Of a stretch of 64,000 nt of DNA, positions 37,201-46,971 are shown piece after piece. How positions within the stretch are numbered: position 1 is the first letter of the stretch; every line of letters begins with the position of its first letter. The translations under genes and the position numbers were made by a program. Below the pieces are notes generated by a model. That model saw only the letters and a list, made by a program, of their open reading frames with translations. It was not told where the DNA came from and did no database searches. The DNA comes from Bacteroidia bacterium (lineage in GTDB: Bacteria > Bacteroidota > Bacteroidia > Flavobacteriales_D > Cryomorphaceae): contig JAUICL010000007.1 in the NCBI GenBank assembly GCA_030427905.1, positions 1 through 64,000 of the forward strand, written 5' to 3'.

Positions 37201-38612
37201 AGCGTTCCATCAACCATAAAGTCGCGGTAGTGGTAGCCTCGGTATGTCAAGTGGGAAATCTGCCCGTCGATAATGGCTTCTTCAAATCGATCGGTAGCCA
37301 CGGCATTCACATGAGCATTTCCGCTGACGCGCTCCAGACCTGCAACTCCTGTATAGTCGCCAATATCAAAATTGGCTGTTTGAACACTTCCGGTAAAACG
37401 GGAAGTGGTCGCTGCTGAATCCGTGGCTACTTTCACATCAACGCTCAGCACCCCTTGTCTGGTTTGGAGATCTCCGTATGCTACAAAATCGCTGGAGAAC
37501 CCCGTGAACGCCCCGCGGAAGTAGAGGTCGCCACCCTTTTCTAGGTATTGTAATTTCTTTTCACCCACCGCCCCTATCGCATCAAAGGCTTGAATGGCGG
37601 CTTCAACATCTTCCTTGTTCGTTCGGAAATTTGAAACTCTAAAATCGAGAAAGGCATTTTCAATATCGCTCATCCCACTAATATCAAAACTCCCTGAAAG
37701 CCTGGTAGACTCGAGCATTTCAAGCTCCACCTGTCTACCCTTTAGCTCTTCAATCGACCCACGAACCTTTCCCGAAAGGCGCAAGGTAAGCGGATTATTG
37801 TGTAGGGCGCTAGCAAACTGACCGATATCGGCAAAGGCGATTTCACTTTCGCCAAGATCGGCTCGCCATGTTACGGAGTCGGTAAAATGCCGGTAATCGT
37901 TCCAGGAATTATGCGTCAGATCAATGTCACCAACAATCAAGGTTTGGGGCGTGATTAGCTGAAGATCGGTGGTATATATCCCCTTTTGATCAATCTTGGT
38001 ACGTGCCCTGAAATTGTTGAGCTGCATCCCCGATCGATCGCGTACCGACAAGGCTTCGATGTGGCAAGTAAGCGAATCGGAATCTAGCCTGAACTCCGAA
38101 ATATGAGATGAGATTCCAGACAACTCCAGGCGGCCAAAATCTATCCCTTTGTCCTTTTCAAGTGTGTACGGATTAGTGTATGAAAACGTGCAACTACTTA
38201 AGGTAACCTGATCTGACTTAAAGAATTGGCCGGAAGCAAACAAGGCATTAAACCCACCAATCCCATCAATTTTATCACCCTGATTATCAAATACATTAAA
38301 CCCCGCATTTGTCAATCCACTTGAATCGATAACTGCAAGGTAGAAATGTGCATGATTTAGCGTGATCTCCGAAAAACGGTATTCGCTAAGTCGCGGAATA
38401 ATTCGCTTTGATTTGACATCAAACTCTTCGACATAGAGCAGGGTATCGCCCAGTTGATCGTAAGCGATAAAACCCTTGAGTGAGAGGGTGTTTAAAAAGT
38501 CAACTTCGAGCCTTTCTATATCGATTTCGAGTCCATACTTGGCCGTCATTCGATTGGCCACATACTTCCCGAGTCGGGTTTGGACATATGCCGAGTTGAG
38601 CACAAGTGCCAC
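34200..38612 (-). CDS. tamB: TamB-like translocation/assembly module (DUF490)
   Basis: At least 1470 residues of AsmA/TamB type: a long beta-taco protein that spans the periplasm and helps lipid transport or outer-membrane protein insertion. It has repetitive beta-strands throughout, [20 protein letters not shown] early, and the DUF490 C-terminus: [74 protein letters not shown]. 38612 is a GTG inside the membrane anchor: codons upstream in the same frame encode RKLKKIALYLLILLLLLGGA, so translation must start further up, probably at about 38675-38702, where no ATG, GTG or TTG exists. The end is Lys/Glu-rich. Confidence 0.9.
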   Translation of the reverse strand: MALVLNSAYVQTRLGKYVANRMTAKYGLEIDIERLEVDFLNTLSLKGFIAYDQLGDTLLYVEEFDVKSKRIIPRLSEYRFSEITLNHAHFYLAVIDSSGLTNAGFNVFDNQGDKIDGIGGFNALFASGQFFKSDQVTLSSCTFSYTNPYTLEKDKGIDFGRLELSGISSHISEFRLDSDSLTCHIEALSVRDRSGMQLNNFRARTKIDQKGIYTTDLQLITPQTLIVGDIDLTHNSWNDYRHFTDSVTWRADLGESEIAFADIGQFASALHNNPLTLRLSGKVRGSIEELKGRQVELEMLESTRLSGSFDISGMSDIENAFLDFRVSNFRTNKEDVEAAIQAFDAIGAVGEKKLQYLEKGGDLYFRGAFTGFSSDFVAYGDLQTRQGVLSVDVKVATDSAATTSRFTGSVQTANFDIGDYTGVAGLERVSGNAHVNAVATDRFEEAIIDGQISHLTYRGYHYRDFMVDGTLAPQKFTGNVVSRDPNVNLDFTGIVDFSSSEPILDFRADVYNLDASALNWIDLRQEVSVSTSLALNSRGVKLNDISGKLEASDTYVCIGDSVLALTNLKLTAAGDTSNRKISLLSDIADFNMTGAFDLEVLIRDFKGLSGLVFSSLVDSVPVPSGSDFEFSMNYKKSNSLSGMLVDQLYIAPGTTAYGEFNSNQNSFGVFLRSNLFEFNGARAEGVVLDIALADSSIDAHISSKEIVKDNFRFENFRFEAEGKVDSVDLDLAWYNSDLSSSGEISGEITDAGSSHFDFRLKPSQVAIEGRAWEIENQSIVQVDSTQLFIEGISVRNGEQVLELSGLISENPADELSFKLMDFDLASIDSLGFFDLHPSGTVHVSGTLADAYNERKVFAELEVNDLRLDDTDFGNLKASSRYFGDENQVALLANLNRKGVDIALFDGSYQFQSENQLFGKLKLDSLNLDLLNAFKIPEVTSYSGFAHGEIYVSGQVSSPTLEGYIDFDRARFKVDYLNTHFTFSDQVRVEDGWFGIDYKPIYDELGQEGFVVASAFHDGFKNWTYDINVDAEDFLLLNTTRADNSTYFGTAFGTGTIQFGGYDELLEINIDATTEKGTSIKLPLDESSDVTMENFVYFVNPDSTQVEEREIDLQGVQMHLNVDATPDAEIQIIFDEQTGDIIRGQGSGRITLEIDPTGEFLMFGRYEIEEGDYLFTLKNLVNKQFELRKGGVIGWYGDPYQADIDLSASYKVRTSLYPIMIENRDQYRGRENVNVVLNLQEKLMNPLINFDIELPQATETERSQLASVVNTTQQLNQQVFSLLILNRFLPIDQAQEEQSSVTVTGVGGFGSTTTSDFVSTQISSWLSEISNEFDIGVNYRPGDQISNQEIAVALSTQLFNERLYVSGNFGVTSSTEAQYSQGQSGILGDFLVEYSITEEGKIRLKVFNETNPYEVFSTSSSIYTQGVGLVYQEDFDTLDEFFDEVKELFTRDEVKKAEKEKRKADKKEENL

Positions 38613-38720
38613 AGCACCCCCTAGCAGGAGAAGAAGTATCAGGAGATACAGCGCTATTTTCTTGAGCTTCCTTATAACTTTAAACTTATTTTTGCCGAAA
38701 ATACGGAAGATACCCGGAGA

Positions 38721-39746
38721 TTGAATTCAACCGAAGACATAATCATTTTAGCTATCGAATCGTCGTGTGATGATACCGCAGCGGCCGTGATGAAAAACGA
38801 CAAAGTTCTTGCCAATATTGTCGCGGGGCAAGATGTGCACAGGGCCTATGGCGGCGTGGTTCCAGAACTGGCTTCACGCGCTCACCAGAAGCATATCGTA
38901 CCCGTGGTGCATCAAGCGCTCAAGGCGGCCCAAGTGGAGCCTTCGGAACTAAATGCGATAGCCTATACCAAAGGTCCTGGTTTGCTCGGTTCATTGCTGG
39001 TTGGAGCGAGCTTTGCCAAATCGATGGCGCAGAGCCTGGGCATTCCCGCGCTACCCATTCACCACATGAAGGCCCATATTCTGGCACATTTTATTGGTGA
39101 CTTACCATCTAAACCCAAGTTCCCCTTTCTATGTCTCACAGTTTCGGGAGGGCATACTCAGATCGTCATTGTGAAAGACCCTTACACCTTCGATGTGGTG
39201 GGTGAAACGCTAGATGATGCGGCTGGCGAAGCTTTCGATAAAGCCGCAAAGATTCTAGGTCTTCCCTATCCTGGTGGACCGCTGATCGACATGTATGCCG
39301 CGGAAGGAGACTCGAAGAAGTTCAAATTCACCAAGCCGAAAGTGGATGGGTACAATTTCAGCTTTAGTGGCTTGAAAACGAATTTTAGGAATCTGGTAGA
39401 GCGCGAGCGCCGCCGAAACCCTGCGTTTATTCAGGAAAACTTAAAAGACCTTTGTGCTTCTCTTCAAGCCACAATCATCGAAATGCTGATGGAACAAGTG
39501 AAGCGGGTGGCCGTGGAATACAAGATCACTGAAGTAGCCCTCGCCGGGGGAGTCTCCGCCAATAGTGGTTTAAGAGTACGTCTGGAAAAAGAAGCCTTGT
39601 TTTTGGGCTGGAAGGCCCACATCCCACCATTCGAGTACTGCACCGACAACGCCGGCATGATCGGAATTACGGGGTATTACGAATACATCGCCGAACACAA
39701 AGGAAAACTGGATGATGCCGCTACGGCAAGGTGGAGGATAGAGTGA
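38721..39746 (+). CDS. tsaD: tRNA N6-threonylcarbamoyladenosine transferase subunit TsaD
   Basis: A 341-residue ASKHA-fold protein that adds threonylcarbamoyl to A37 of ANN-decoding tRNAs with TsaB and TsaE. It has IIILAIESSCDDTAAAVMKN, GGVVPELASRAHQKHIVPV with the metal His, LPIHHMKAHILAH, CLTVSGGHTQIVIVKD, GEAFDKAAKILGLPYPGGP, and VALAGGVSANSGLR near 265. Length is normal. The TTG start (38721) gives the expected N-terminus. Divergent from tamB with almost no spacer. Confidence 0.96.
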   Translation: MNSTEDIIILAIESSCDDTAAAVMKNDKVLANIVAGQDVHRAYGGVVPELASRAHQKHIVPVVHQALKAAQVEPSELNAIAYTKGPGLLGSLLVGASFAKSMAQSLGIPALPIHHMKAHILAHFIGDLPSKPKFPFLCLTVSGGHTQIVIVKDPYTFDVVGETLDDAAGEAFDKAAKILGLPYPGGPLIDMYAAEGDSKKFKFTKPKVDGYNFSFSGLKTNFRNLVERERRRNPAFIQENLKDLCASLQATIIEMLMEQVKRVAVEYKITEVALAGGVSANSGLRVRLEKEALFLGWKAHIPPFEYCTDNAGMIGITGYYEYIAEHKGKLDDAATARWRIE

Positions 39747-39750
39747 GAAT

Positions 39751-40129
39751 GAGAGCTCCGCCTACGTTTAAACTTCGGCGGATAAAAGAGTGAGAATGAG
39801 TGTGAGAGCGCGGCAGAGTGAGAATCAGAGCAAGAGCGAAGAGAGTGAGATGAGCCGCAGGCGAACGACGAAGGTGTCCTGACAACGACGCAGGGAGCTG
39901 AAGTACTGACAACGACGAAGGAGTTCGTCAGTATTCGTCAGTATTCGTTAGCAAATCAGAGTGAGAGCTCCGCCTACGTTAAAACTTCGGCGGATAAAAG
40001 AGTGAGAATCAGAGCGAGAATGAGAGCGAGAGCGAAGAGCAAGAGCGAAGAGCAAGAGCATACAGCAACAGGATAGAGCAACAGGATAGAGCAACAAGGA
40101 GAAGCATACAGCAACAGCCAGAAGAATGA
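39751..40129. repeat. repeat-rich spacer (family C) after tsaD
   Basis: The 401-nt gap 39747-40147 has no gene. A 47-nt sequence beginning GAGAGCTCCGCCTACGTT and ending GATAAAAGAGTGAGAAT occurs at 39751-39797 and again at 39963-40009, with one difference. Its core CCGCC...GTTTAAAC...GGCGG is an imperfect palindrome. The rest is built from short words: GAGAGCGAAGAGCAAGAGC, TATTCGTCAG twice, CAACAGGATAGAG twice, CTGACAACGACG twice. Confidence 0.7.
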
Positions 40130-40147
40130 GCTCTTCAATAATGGATC

Positions 40148-40996
40148 TTAACTTGTTTCTAGTAACCCAAGTGCTTCTTCAACGCAGGCGGAAAAGGCAG
40201 TAGGCATTTGTTTCTTCCGCCACGGATGTACAGCCCCAAAGGTATGCCCAATCCCGGCCGTTGGGAACAATTCCGCTTGTGGATTCCAGGCGCTAAGTCG
40301 TTCGGCGTTTTCAAAGGTCACAGCTTCATCGGCAGTGCCGTGGGCGATCAACCAAGGGACTTTAATAGAGCGAGCAGCTCGTTCGATATTCAGTTCATCT
40401 TTGTGATCGATGTAATCCTGATAATACGCGTACTTGTGCGGCATCATCTGCTTGGTGCGCTTGTTTTCGACATAGGTCACCCCTTCTCGTTTCCAGGCTT
40501 CTAAATCAAACTTAAACCGCTCTCCAAAGTCGGCTACTGCGGCAAGGGTGATCAAATGTGATACTTTAGGGTCGCGAGCGGCGTGGATGATTGAGATACC
40601 CCCACCACGACTGTGGCCGATTAGAGCGAATCTATCCCACTTCAAACGCTCTCCTTTCACTTCGATACCATCGACAGTAATCATCCGCGAAATTGCTTCT
40701 AAATCAATCAATTCTTTGGAATACGTGTTTTCACTAAACGCTTCGAGATCGGGAAAGTCGATCGGGTCTTCTACCGTTCCGCCGTTGTAGGAGAAATTGA
40801 ATTTCAGAAAATTGAATCCGTTCTCAGCAAAGGCTCTCGCCATCAAGTCCCATGCGCCCCAGTCTTTGTACCCCTTATAGCCGTGGGCGAAGACTACCAA
40901 TGGAGCATTTTCTTCTTGATCAGTCAAGAACAAATCAAAGGGAGATTGCCTTTCACCGGCTCCACGATATACTAAATTGCGGTATACTTCCACCAT
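40148..40996 (-). CDS. alpha/beta hydrolase (dienelactone-hydrolase-like)
   Basis: A 282-residue single-domain serine hydrolase. It has APLVVFAHGYKGYKDWGAWD with the oxyanion region, the nucleophile elbow in ALIGHSRGGGISIIHA (GHSRGG) near 150, an acidic residue in WLIAHGTADEAVTFENAERL, and the catalytic His in ELFPTAGIGHTFGAVHPW. No signal peptide, so probably cytoplasmic. The substrate is unknown. It lies 3 nt after parC on the same strand and may simply be read through from it. Confidence 0.85.
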   Translation of the reverse strand: MVEVYRNLVYRGAGERQSPFDLFLTDQEENAPLVVFAHGYKGYKDWGAWDLMARAFAENGFNFLKFNFSYNGGTVEDPIDFPDLEAFSENTYSKELIDLEAISRMITVDGIEVKGERLKWDRFALIGHSRGGGISIIHAARDPKVSHLITLAAVADFGERFKFDLEAWKREGVTYVENKRTKQMMPHKYAYYQDYIDHKDELNIERAARSIKVPWLIAHGTADEAVTFENAERLSAWNPQAELFPTAGIGHTFGAVHPWRKKQMPTAFSACVEEALGLLETS

Positions 40997-40999
40997 TCC

Positions 41000-43774
41000 C
41001 TAAAACAAGCTCCCTTGGCCAGACTCGTCAATCGGTGGCTCATCTCCACCCTTCTTCGGTTCTGACTTCTTAGCGGCAGGTTTCTTCGGCTTTGGCTCGG
41101 GTTTTGGCTCGGGCTCTATCGACAGTTCGATTTCCTCCGACTTCTCATCTGGCACACCGGCCGGCTTCTCATCCACTGTAGGCTCGGTACCTTCGGAATC
41201 TGCTTGTGTTTCATCGACTACTTCGTCAATCTCTTCTGGCTCATCCACATCTTCCACTTCAGGCTCTTCAATCTCAGGCTCTATTCTATCCATTGCCTTC
41301 ACTTTGTAAGCCGTCAAGCGATTACCCATCGCAGTAACTCCCTTCACCGAAATAAACTCAGCGATATCGATTTCTTCGTCTTCGCGGTCGTTGCTTCGCT
41401 TATCGAATTGAAGAATCACTTTGGGCTCTGGATGAGTTGTAGCATACTCCAGCGCCGACTTCTCGTGCTCAGTGATGAATGTAACGGGCTTCTGAGAAAC
41501 TTCAGCCTTGAAACGCTTCACGTTGAACTGCTCTTTCTCTCCTTCCCAGTACACAGCAGAGATTGGTTTCTCCGGATCATACTTCTCGACTAAAACCAAA
41601 TCTTCGTCGAAACGCGTAGCCAGATCAAACCCAGTAGTTCGGTAATATCCACCCTGGTAGATAGCGAGAATTTTATCTTCTCCTTTGAAGGACCCGAGAT
41701 AGGTTCCCCGCCCATCGGCGTTCAATCGCTGCACCACATCATCAAACCATATTTGCCTAGGAGCAAGCGTACTAGAACCTTTTTCCTTAAGCTCAACTTT
41801 ACTAACAATGTGTTTTGAGAGAATATTCCCTTTGGCCGCCCTACCCTTAATTGCCAGGTCAGCAAAATCGTAATCAAACTTGAGCTTTTTCAGATTTGGG
41901 CGCGGACGAAGTTTAACATGAACCACTTCGGCTTCACCATTCGGATTGGCACTGAAGTACAAAACCTTTGAGCCTTTGTTTCCAGCCGTCACTGGATACT
42001 CCTTGTCGCGGGTAATGCTATTCACGGCAAAGCGCTTGATCATCGCAGCACCTTTGGCGCCATCATGGTAAATCAAGTTGTAAATGGTGCGCTTGTCGCC
42101 CTTTTTCCAGACGCCTGCATGGATGATATCCTTCCCGACAAACTTCTTGTTATCGATTTTGGTAACCACCATCGTTCCGTCTTGTCTGAACACGATGATA
42201 TCGTCGATATCAGAACAATCGCAGATGTACTCATCCTTGCGAAGCCCATAGCCCACAAAGCCTTCTTCACGGTTTACGTAGAGCTTTTTGTTAGCCACCA
42301 CGACTTTGGTCGCCTCAATGGTATCAAAGGTTTTGATCTCCGTCTTACGCTCTCTTCCTTCCCCGTACTTCTTCTTGATGTTCTTGAAATACTCGATAGC
42401 AAAGTCGATGATATTGTCGATGTTGTGCTGCACTTCAGCCAGCTCATCTTCAATGCTTTTCAGCAATTCATCGGCCTTAAAGCTATCAAACTTGGAGATC
42501 CGTTTAATCTTGATTTCCGTAAGGCGAACCACATCTTCTTCTGTCACTTCGCGCTTCAAATGCTTCACATGCGGCTCCAATCCCTTGAAGATATTCGCCA
42601 TCACTTCTTCCCAAGTCTCCGCTTCTTCAATGTCGCGGTAGATGCGGTTCTCAATGAAGATTTTCTCGAGGGAAGAGAAGTGCCATTTTTCATTTAGCTC
42701 ATTCCTGCGAATTTCGAGCTCGAGCTTCAACAAGCCAACAGTCTGATCTGTGGAGAGTTTGAGCATTTCATTCACACTCAAAAACTTAGGCTTGTCATTC
42801 TCGATCACACAGGCATTTGGAGATATGCTCACTTCACAATCTGTGAATGCGTAGAGCGCATCTATCGACTTATCTGGCGAAAGCCCGGCTGGTAAATGCA
42901 CCAGGATTTCGGCCTTGTCAGAAGTATTGTCTTCGATCTTGCGAATCTTTATCTTCCCTTTGTCGTTGGCCTTTACCACACTATCGATAAGCGATGTAGT
43001 CGTGGTTCCATGGGGAATCTCGTCGATTACCAAGGTCTTGTTATCGAGTTGTCTGATTTTGGCTCTTAAACGCACCTTTCCACCGCGCAGACCTTCGTTG
43101 TAGTGAGTAAAGTCAGCCATACCCCCATTCGGGAAATCGGGAAGGATATTGGGCTTTTTGCCTCGGAGAATTCCGATGGATGCGTCGATTAGTTCATTGA
43201 AGTTGTGCGGAAGCATCTTACACGCCAATCCAACGGCGATCCCTTCAGCACCTTGAGCGAGTAGAAGGGGAAACTTAACAGGCAGGAAAACGGGTTCCTT
43301 GTTTCGTCCGTCGTAGGACACACCCCAATCGGTAGTTTTGGGGTTGAAGACCACATCCAGCGCAAATTTCGAGAGTCTAGCCTCGATGTAACGCGGCGCT
43401 GCAGCCCCATCGCCCGTAAGGGTGTTACCCCAGTTACCCTGCATGTCGATGAGCAGGTCTTTCTGCCCAAGCTGAACCAAGGCATCGCCAATGGAAGCGT
43501 CACCGTGTGGGTGGTACTTCATGGTATGCCCGATGATGTTGGCCACCTTATTGTAGCGCCCATCATCCAAATCTTTCATGGAGTGCAGTATCCGACGCTG
43601 AACAGGCTTAAACCCATCTTCCAACGCTGGAACCGCACGCTCCAAAATAACGTATGACGCGTAGTCGAGAAACCAGTTTTCGTACAATCCAGAAACCGGT
43701 ATCACCTTCTCATCAACGCCACTATTCTCGCTATTTTCTCCTTCGCCTATTGGCTCTTCGTTTTCTTCTGACAT
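41000..43774 (-). CDS. parC: DNA topoisomerase IV subunit A
   Basis: A 924-residue type IIA topoisomerase A subunit that breaks and rejoins DNA to decatenate chromosomes. ASYVILERAVPALEDGFKPV and HTMKYHPHGDASIGDALVQL are the start of the breakage domain, and the catalytic tyrosine is Tyr129 in GAAAPRYIEARL. The C-terminal part is beta-pinwheel-like, and the last 100 residues are a low-complexity acidic then Pro/Lys-rich tail (SIEPEPKPEPKPKKPAAKK) ending GQGSLF. Bacteroidota usually annotate this pair as ParC/ParE; gyrase is distinguished by the missing GyrA box, but that is by eye. Confidence 0.92.
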   Translation of the reverse strand: MSEENEEPIGEGENSENSGVDEKVIPVSGLYENWFLDYASYVILERAVPALEDGFKPVQRRILHSMKDLDDGRYNKVANIIGHTMKYHPHGDASIGDALVQLGQKDLLIDMQGNWGNTLTGDGAAAPRYIEARLSKFALDVVFNPKTTDWGVSYDGRNKEPVFLPVKFPLLLAQGAEGIAVGLACKMLPHNFNELIDASIGILRGKKPNILPDFPNGGMADFTHYNEGLRGGKVRLRAKIRQLDNKTLVIDEIPHGTTTTSLIDSVVKANDKGKIKIRKIEDNTSDKAEILVHLPAGLSPDKSIDALYAFTDCEVSISPNACVIENDKPKFLSVNEMLKLSTDQTVGLLKLELEIRRNELNEKWHFSSLEKIFIENRIYRDIEEAETWEEVMANIFKGLEPHVKHLKREVTEEDVVRLTEIKIKRISKFDSFKADELLKSIEDELAEVQHNIDNIIDFAIEYFKNIKKKYGEGRERKTEIKTFDTIEATKVVVANKKLYVNREEGFVGYGLRKDEYICDCSDIDDIIVFRQDGTMVVTKIDNKKFVGKDIIHAGVWKKGDKRTIYNLIYHDGAKGAAMIKRFAVNSITRDKEYPVTAGNKGSKVLYFSANPNGEAEVVHVKLRPRPNLKKLKFDYDFADLAIKGRAAKGNILSKHIVSKVELKEKGSSTLAPRQIWFDDVVQRLNADGRGTYLGSFKGEDKILAIYQGGYYRTTGFDLATRFDEDLVLVEKYDPEKPISAVYWEGEKEQFNVKRFKAEVSQKPVTFITEHEKSALEYATTHPEPKVILQFDKRSNDREDEEIDIAEFISVKGVTAMGNRLTAYKVKAMDRIEPEIEEPEVEDVDEPEEIDEVVDETQADSEGTEPTVDEKPAGVPDEKSEEIELSIEPEPKPEPKPKKPAAKKSEPKKGGDEPPIDESGQGSLF

Positions 43775-43786
43775 AGAAATCTTTTC

Positions 43787-45652
43787 TTAAACTACTTCTT
43801 TAGCTTCTTCTGCTAAATCTCTCTCCACCCGAAGATTACCAATAATAAACTCTTGTCGCTCAGGGGTATTCTTGCCCATGTAAAACTTGAGCAAGTCGCT
43901 GATAGTAGAGTCTTTGGAAATCACAACTGGCTCGAGTCGTATGTCGTCGCCGATGAAATTCTTGAACTCATCAGGAGAGATCTCACCTAGCCCCTTAAAT
44001 CGGGTAATCTCGGGGTTCTTACCAAGCTCTTCAATCGCTTCGATTCGTTCCTGATCTGAGTAGCAATACTTGGTCACCTTCTTGTTTCGCACTCTAAACA
44101 AAGGCGTTTGGAGAATGTAGAGGTGATTGTTTCTGATCAAGTCTGGGAAAAACTGCAGGAAGAAAGTCATCAAGAGCAAGCGAATGTGCATTCCATCCAC
44201 GTCGGCGTCGGTAGCGATTATCACTTTATTGTACCGCAGACCTTCCAGCCCTTCTTCGATGTTGAGCGCGGCCTGAATCAGGTTGAACTCTTCGTTTTCG
44301 TATACAATCTTCTTCGTTAGTCCGAAGCTGTTCAGCGGCTTCCCTTTCAATGAGAATACAGCTTGCGTATTTACATCGCGCGACTTGGTGATCGAGCCCG
44401 ATGCCGAATCTCCCTCGGTGATGAAGATCACGGTCTCGTTAGCTCTATCGTTGTTTCGGGTGTCGTTGTAATGCACACGGCAGTCCCGTAGCTTTTTGTT
44501 GTGGAGATTGGCCTTCTTAGCTCTTTCACGCGCCAACTTTCTAATACCAGCCAGGTCCTTGCGCTCCTTCTCGTTCGACTTGATCTTCTTCTCGATCGCC
44601 TCGGCTACAGCCGGATTCTTGTGAAGGTAGTTGTCGAGCTTCTCCTTGAGAAAGTCTGAGATAAAGGCTCGCATGCTCTTTCCACCTGGCTCAATCTCTG
44701 TTGAACCCAGCTTGGTCTTGGTCTGAGACTCGAAAACCGGCTCAATAACTTTGACGCTCACCGCAGCAATTACCGCCGAACGAATATCAGTTGGTTCGTA
44801 GTTCTTACCGTAAAACTCCTTAACCACACGGGCAAAAGCCTCGCGGAAAGCTCCTTGGTGGGTTCCACCTTGGGTGGTGTGCTGTCCGTTTACGAAGGAG
44901 TAGTACTCTTCACCATAGGAATTGGTGTGGGTGAATGCCACTTCGATATCGTCGCCTTGAAGGTGGACGATTGGGTAAAGTGGATCGTCTGATATTTTCT
45001 CTTCGAGCAGGTCTTTCAGCCCGTTCTTGGAGTGAAAACGCTCGCCATTAAACCAAATGCTCAGACCGGTATTCAGGTAGCAGTAGTTCCAGAGCATGCG
45101 CTCGATGAACTCTGACTTGAACTTGTAGTTCTTAAAAACCGTATTGTCGGGTTTGAAGTATACCAGCGTTCCATTGCGCTCTTCGGTCGATGGGATCTCT
45201 TCTTCAGAGATCAATTCACCACGCTCAAAGATGGCTTTCTTCCCTACTCCTTCTCGGAATGCGGAAATCTCGAAATAGTCTGAAAGGGCGTTAACGGCTT
45301 TGGTACCGACCCCATTCAACCCGACCGATTTCTTAAATGCTTTGCTATCGTACTTGGCTCCGGTGTTGATCTTGCTAACGACATCGACGAGCTTACCGAG
45401 CGGCACTCCACGTCCGAAATCGCGAATGGTAACGCCACCATCCTTGACCTTCACTTCAATTTTCTTCCCGTACCCCATGACATACTCATCGATGGAATTG
45501 TCGAGTACTTCCTTGATCAGGATGTAGACTCCATCATCGTATGCATTTCCATTTCCTAATTTTCCGATATACATCCCGGGACGGAGCCTGATGTGCTCTT
45601 TCCAGTCTAGGGACCGTATATTATCCTCATTGTAAGTTACTGCCTCTGCCAT
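43787..45652 (-). CDS. parE: DNA topoisomerase IV subunit B
   Basis: A 621-residue ATPase subunit. The GHKL domain has [29 protein letters not shown] with the catalytic Glu-Asn, [11 protein letters not shown], and [14 protein letters not shown]. The Toprim domain has [29 protein letters not shown] and [20 protein letters not shown] with the metal Asp residues. It is upstream of parC by 12 nt, one operon. Upstream lies a spacer of 1.3 kb full of repeats. Confidence 0.95.
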   Translation of the reverse strand: MAEAVTYNEDNIRSLDWKEHIRLRPGMYIGKLGNGNAYDDGVYILIKEVLDNSIDEYVMGYGKKIEVKVKDGGVTIRDFGRGVPLGKLVDVVSKINTGAKYDSKAFKKSVGLNGVGTKAVNALSDYFEISAFREGVGKKAIFERGELISEEEIPSTEERNGTLVYFKPDNTVFKNYKFKSEFIERMLWNYCYLNTGLSIWFNGERFHSKNGLKDLLEEKISDDPLYPIVHLQGDDIEVAFTHTNSYGEEYYSFVNGQHTTQGGTHQGAFREAFARVVKEFYGKNYEPTDIRSAVIAAVSVKVIEPVFESQTKTKLGSTEIEPGGKSMRAFISDFLKEKLDNYLHKNPAVAEAIEKKIKSNEKERKDLAGIRKLARERAKKANLHNKKLRDCRVHYNDTRNNDRANETVIFITEGDSASGSITKSRDVNTQAVFSLKGKPLNSFGLTKKIVYENEEFNLIQAALNIEEGLEGLRYNKVIIATDADVDGMHIRLLLMTFFLQFFPDLIRNNHLYILQTPLFRVRNKKVTKYCYSDQERIEAIEELGKNPEITRFKGLGEISPDEFKNFIGDDIRLEPVVISKDSTISDLLKFYMGKNTPERQEFIIGNLRVERDLAEEAKEVV

Positions 45653-45795
45653 TCAAAAAGATAGGAAGCCCGCGACCGCAGGCCATTATTCAACCGTCTA
45701 AAATAATTGAAATTGCTCGTCTATCCCGCCCCACTTATTAACATTCATGGGGTTTTTTCCACGGGTTTATGGGGATTCAGGTGGTTTTTAAGTGG

Positions 45796-46112
45796 GTAGC
45801 CCCGATAGGGATCGGGATCTCCGCTGCGCTACGATTGGGTAGTGGGTAGTGAGTATTGGGTATTGAGTAGTGGGTATAGGGTATTGGGTATGGAGTATTG
45901 GGTAGTGGGTAGCCCCGATAGGGATCGGGGTCTCCGCTGCGCTACGATTGGGTAGTGGGTAGTGAGTAGTGGGTATTGAGTAGTGGGTATTGAGTAGTGG
46001 GTAGTGAGTATTGGGTATTGAGTAGTGGGTATAGGGTATTGGGTATGGAGTATTGGGTAGTGGGTAGCCCCGATAGGGATCGGGGTCTCCGCTGCGCTAC
46101 GATTGGGTAGTG
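45796..46112 (+). repeat. three family-B 49-nt hairpin repeats with GGGTA-word spacers
   Basis: Copies at 45796-45844, 45909-45957 and 46064-46112. Each reads GTAGCCCCGATAGGGATCGG, then GGTCTCCGCTGCGCTACGAT and TGGGTAGTG (copy 1 has one A for G). CCCCGAT-aggg-ATCGGGG is a perfect 7-bp stem, and the outer GTAGC/GCTAC can close it. Between copies (45845-45908, 45958-46063, 46113-46138) stand strings of 5-6-nt words such as GGGTAGTGAGTATTGGGTAT. Confidence 0.85.
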
Positions 46113-46277
46113 GGTAGTGGGTATTGAGTATTGGGTAGTCTGCGAAGAACCAAACTGACCCGAAACTGCGGGATAGAGCGCATTCATTTGGCTCCCAACT
46201 TAAGTGCCGAAATTCAATTCACTGAAGTACTTATAGGACGAGTAGAATGAATGGATTAAGAGACAACGTAGTCAGCG

Positions 46278-46888
46278 AACCAAACTTTTCGCTGTTCATT
46301 TTTCGATTTTCACTCCTAAGTACTCAACGCATCTTTGTACTTAATTCTTGATTCTTAATACAGTCCACTGAACAAATAGGCTTTAACCCTAAATTTGAGT
46401 ACTAAGTTCAATGTATTAAGACTGTTACTTACCCATTTCTAGCGTTGGACTTCCTATTTTGGACATGTAAACTTTTAGCTCTGAATCCAGCTCTTTGCTT
46501 GTACTTAGTTGGTATTTAGTTGGTACTTAGTTGCCCCTTAGTTGCTACCTCGTTAGTTTGGAGTCTTAGACGTGTTAAGATTACCCATAGGTCGTCCCTA
46601 ACGGGACTGATGACCGTGAAAACATGGTTAATCCTGAAAATTCACAAGCCCTGAAAGGGCGCAAGATTCTAGCATTCGGTGAAGCCGGATGCGAAGGCAG
46701 GATCTAAGGTGAAGCCCTGTAAGGGCGAGAACAAACGTATGGACAATGAATAATTGAAAATTGACAACTGCGGAGCAGTCGTCAACATCAATCAAGGAAT
46801 TCGAACCAAATTTTCACTGTTCATTTTTCGTTTTTCACTCCAAAGGACTCAACGCATCTTTGTACTTAGTACTTAATACTTAGTACAA
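46278..46888 (+). repeat. two family-D repeats
   Basis: About 85 nt at 46278-46362 and 46803-46888 share ACCAAA, then TGTTCATTTTTCG, TTTTCACTCC, ACTCAACGCATCTTTGTACT and a run of CTTAATACTTAG-type words. A third, partial copy is at about 21636-21671. Bacteroidota-like -7 words (CATCTTTG) occur inside, but no gene follows either. Confidence 0.6.
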
Positions 46889-46971
46889 TCACAAAATACA
46901 ATTCGATGAAAAAACAGACCTTACCCCAGTTTTAACTCTACCAAGGACTCAAGACCAATTACCAAAGACCA

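Larger units (their letters stand above)
45653..46971. other. 1.3-kb gene-free, repeat-built spacer between parE and ychF
   Basis: No coding sequence is supported. In order: CACTTATTAACA near the parE start (45732); three copies of the family-B hairpin repeat (45796, 45909, 46064) separated by degenerate GGGTA-type words; a family-D copy (46278 on); a run of TTAGTTGGTA-type words (about 46501-46557); GCCCTGAAAGGGC and GCCCTGTAAGGGC hairpins near 46650 and 46715; AATAATTGAAAATTGACAA (about 46749); a second family-D copy (46803 on). Confidence 0.75.

Noticed and set aside
45844-46138. CRISPR array
   Set aside because: Words are too short, without constant length or unique spacers, and there are no cas genes.
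45942-46187. Open reading frame on the minus strand (81 codons)
   Set aside because: It is just the translation of the GGGTA-word array and hairpin repeats (repeating TTQYP/NTQYS), with no start context or homology.
45653-46971. Replication origin in the parE-ychF spacer
   Set aside because: Only a DnaA-box-like word is seen, no cluster of TTATNCACA, and no dnaA or AT-rich unwinding stretch nearby.
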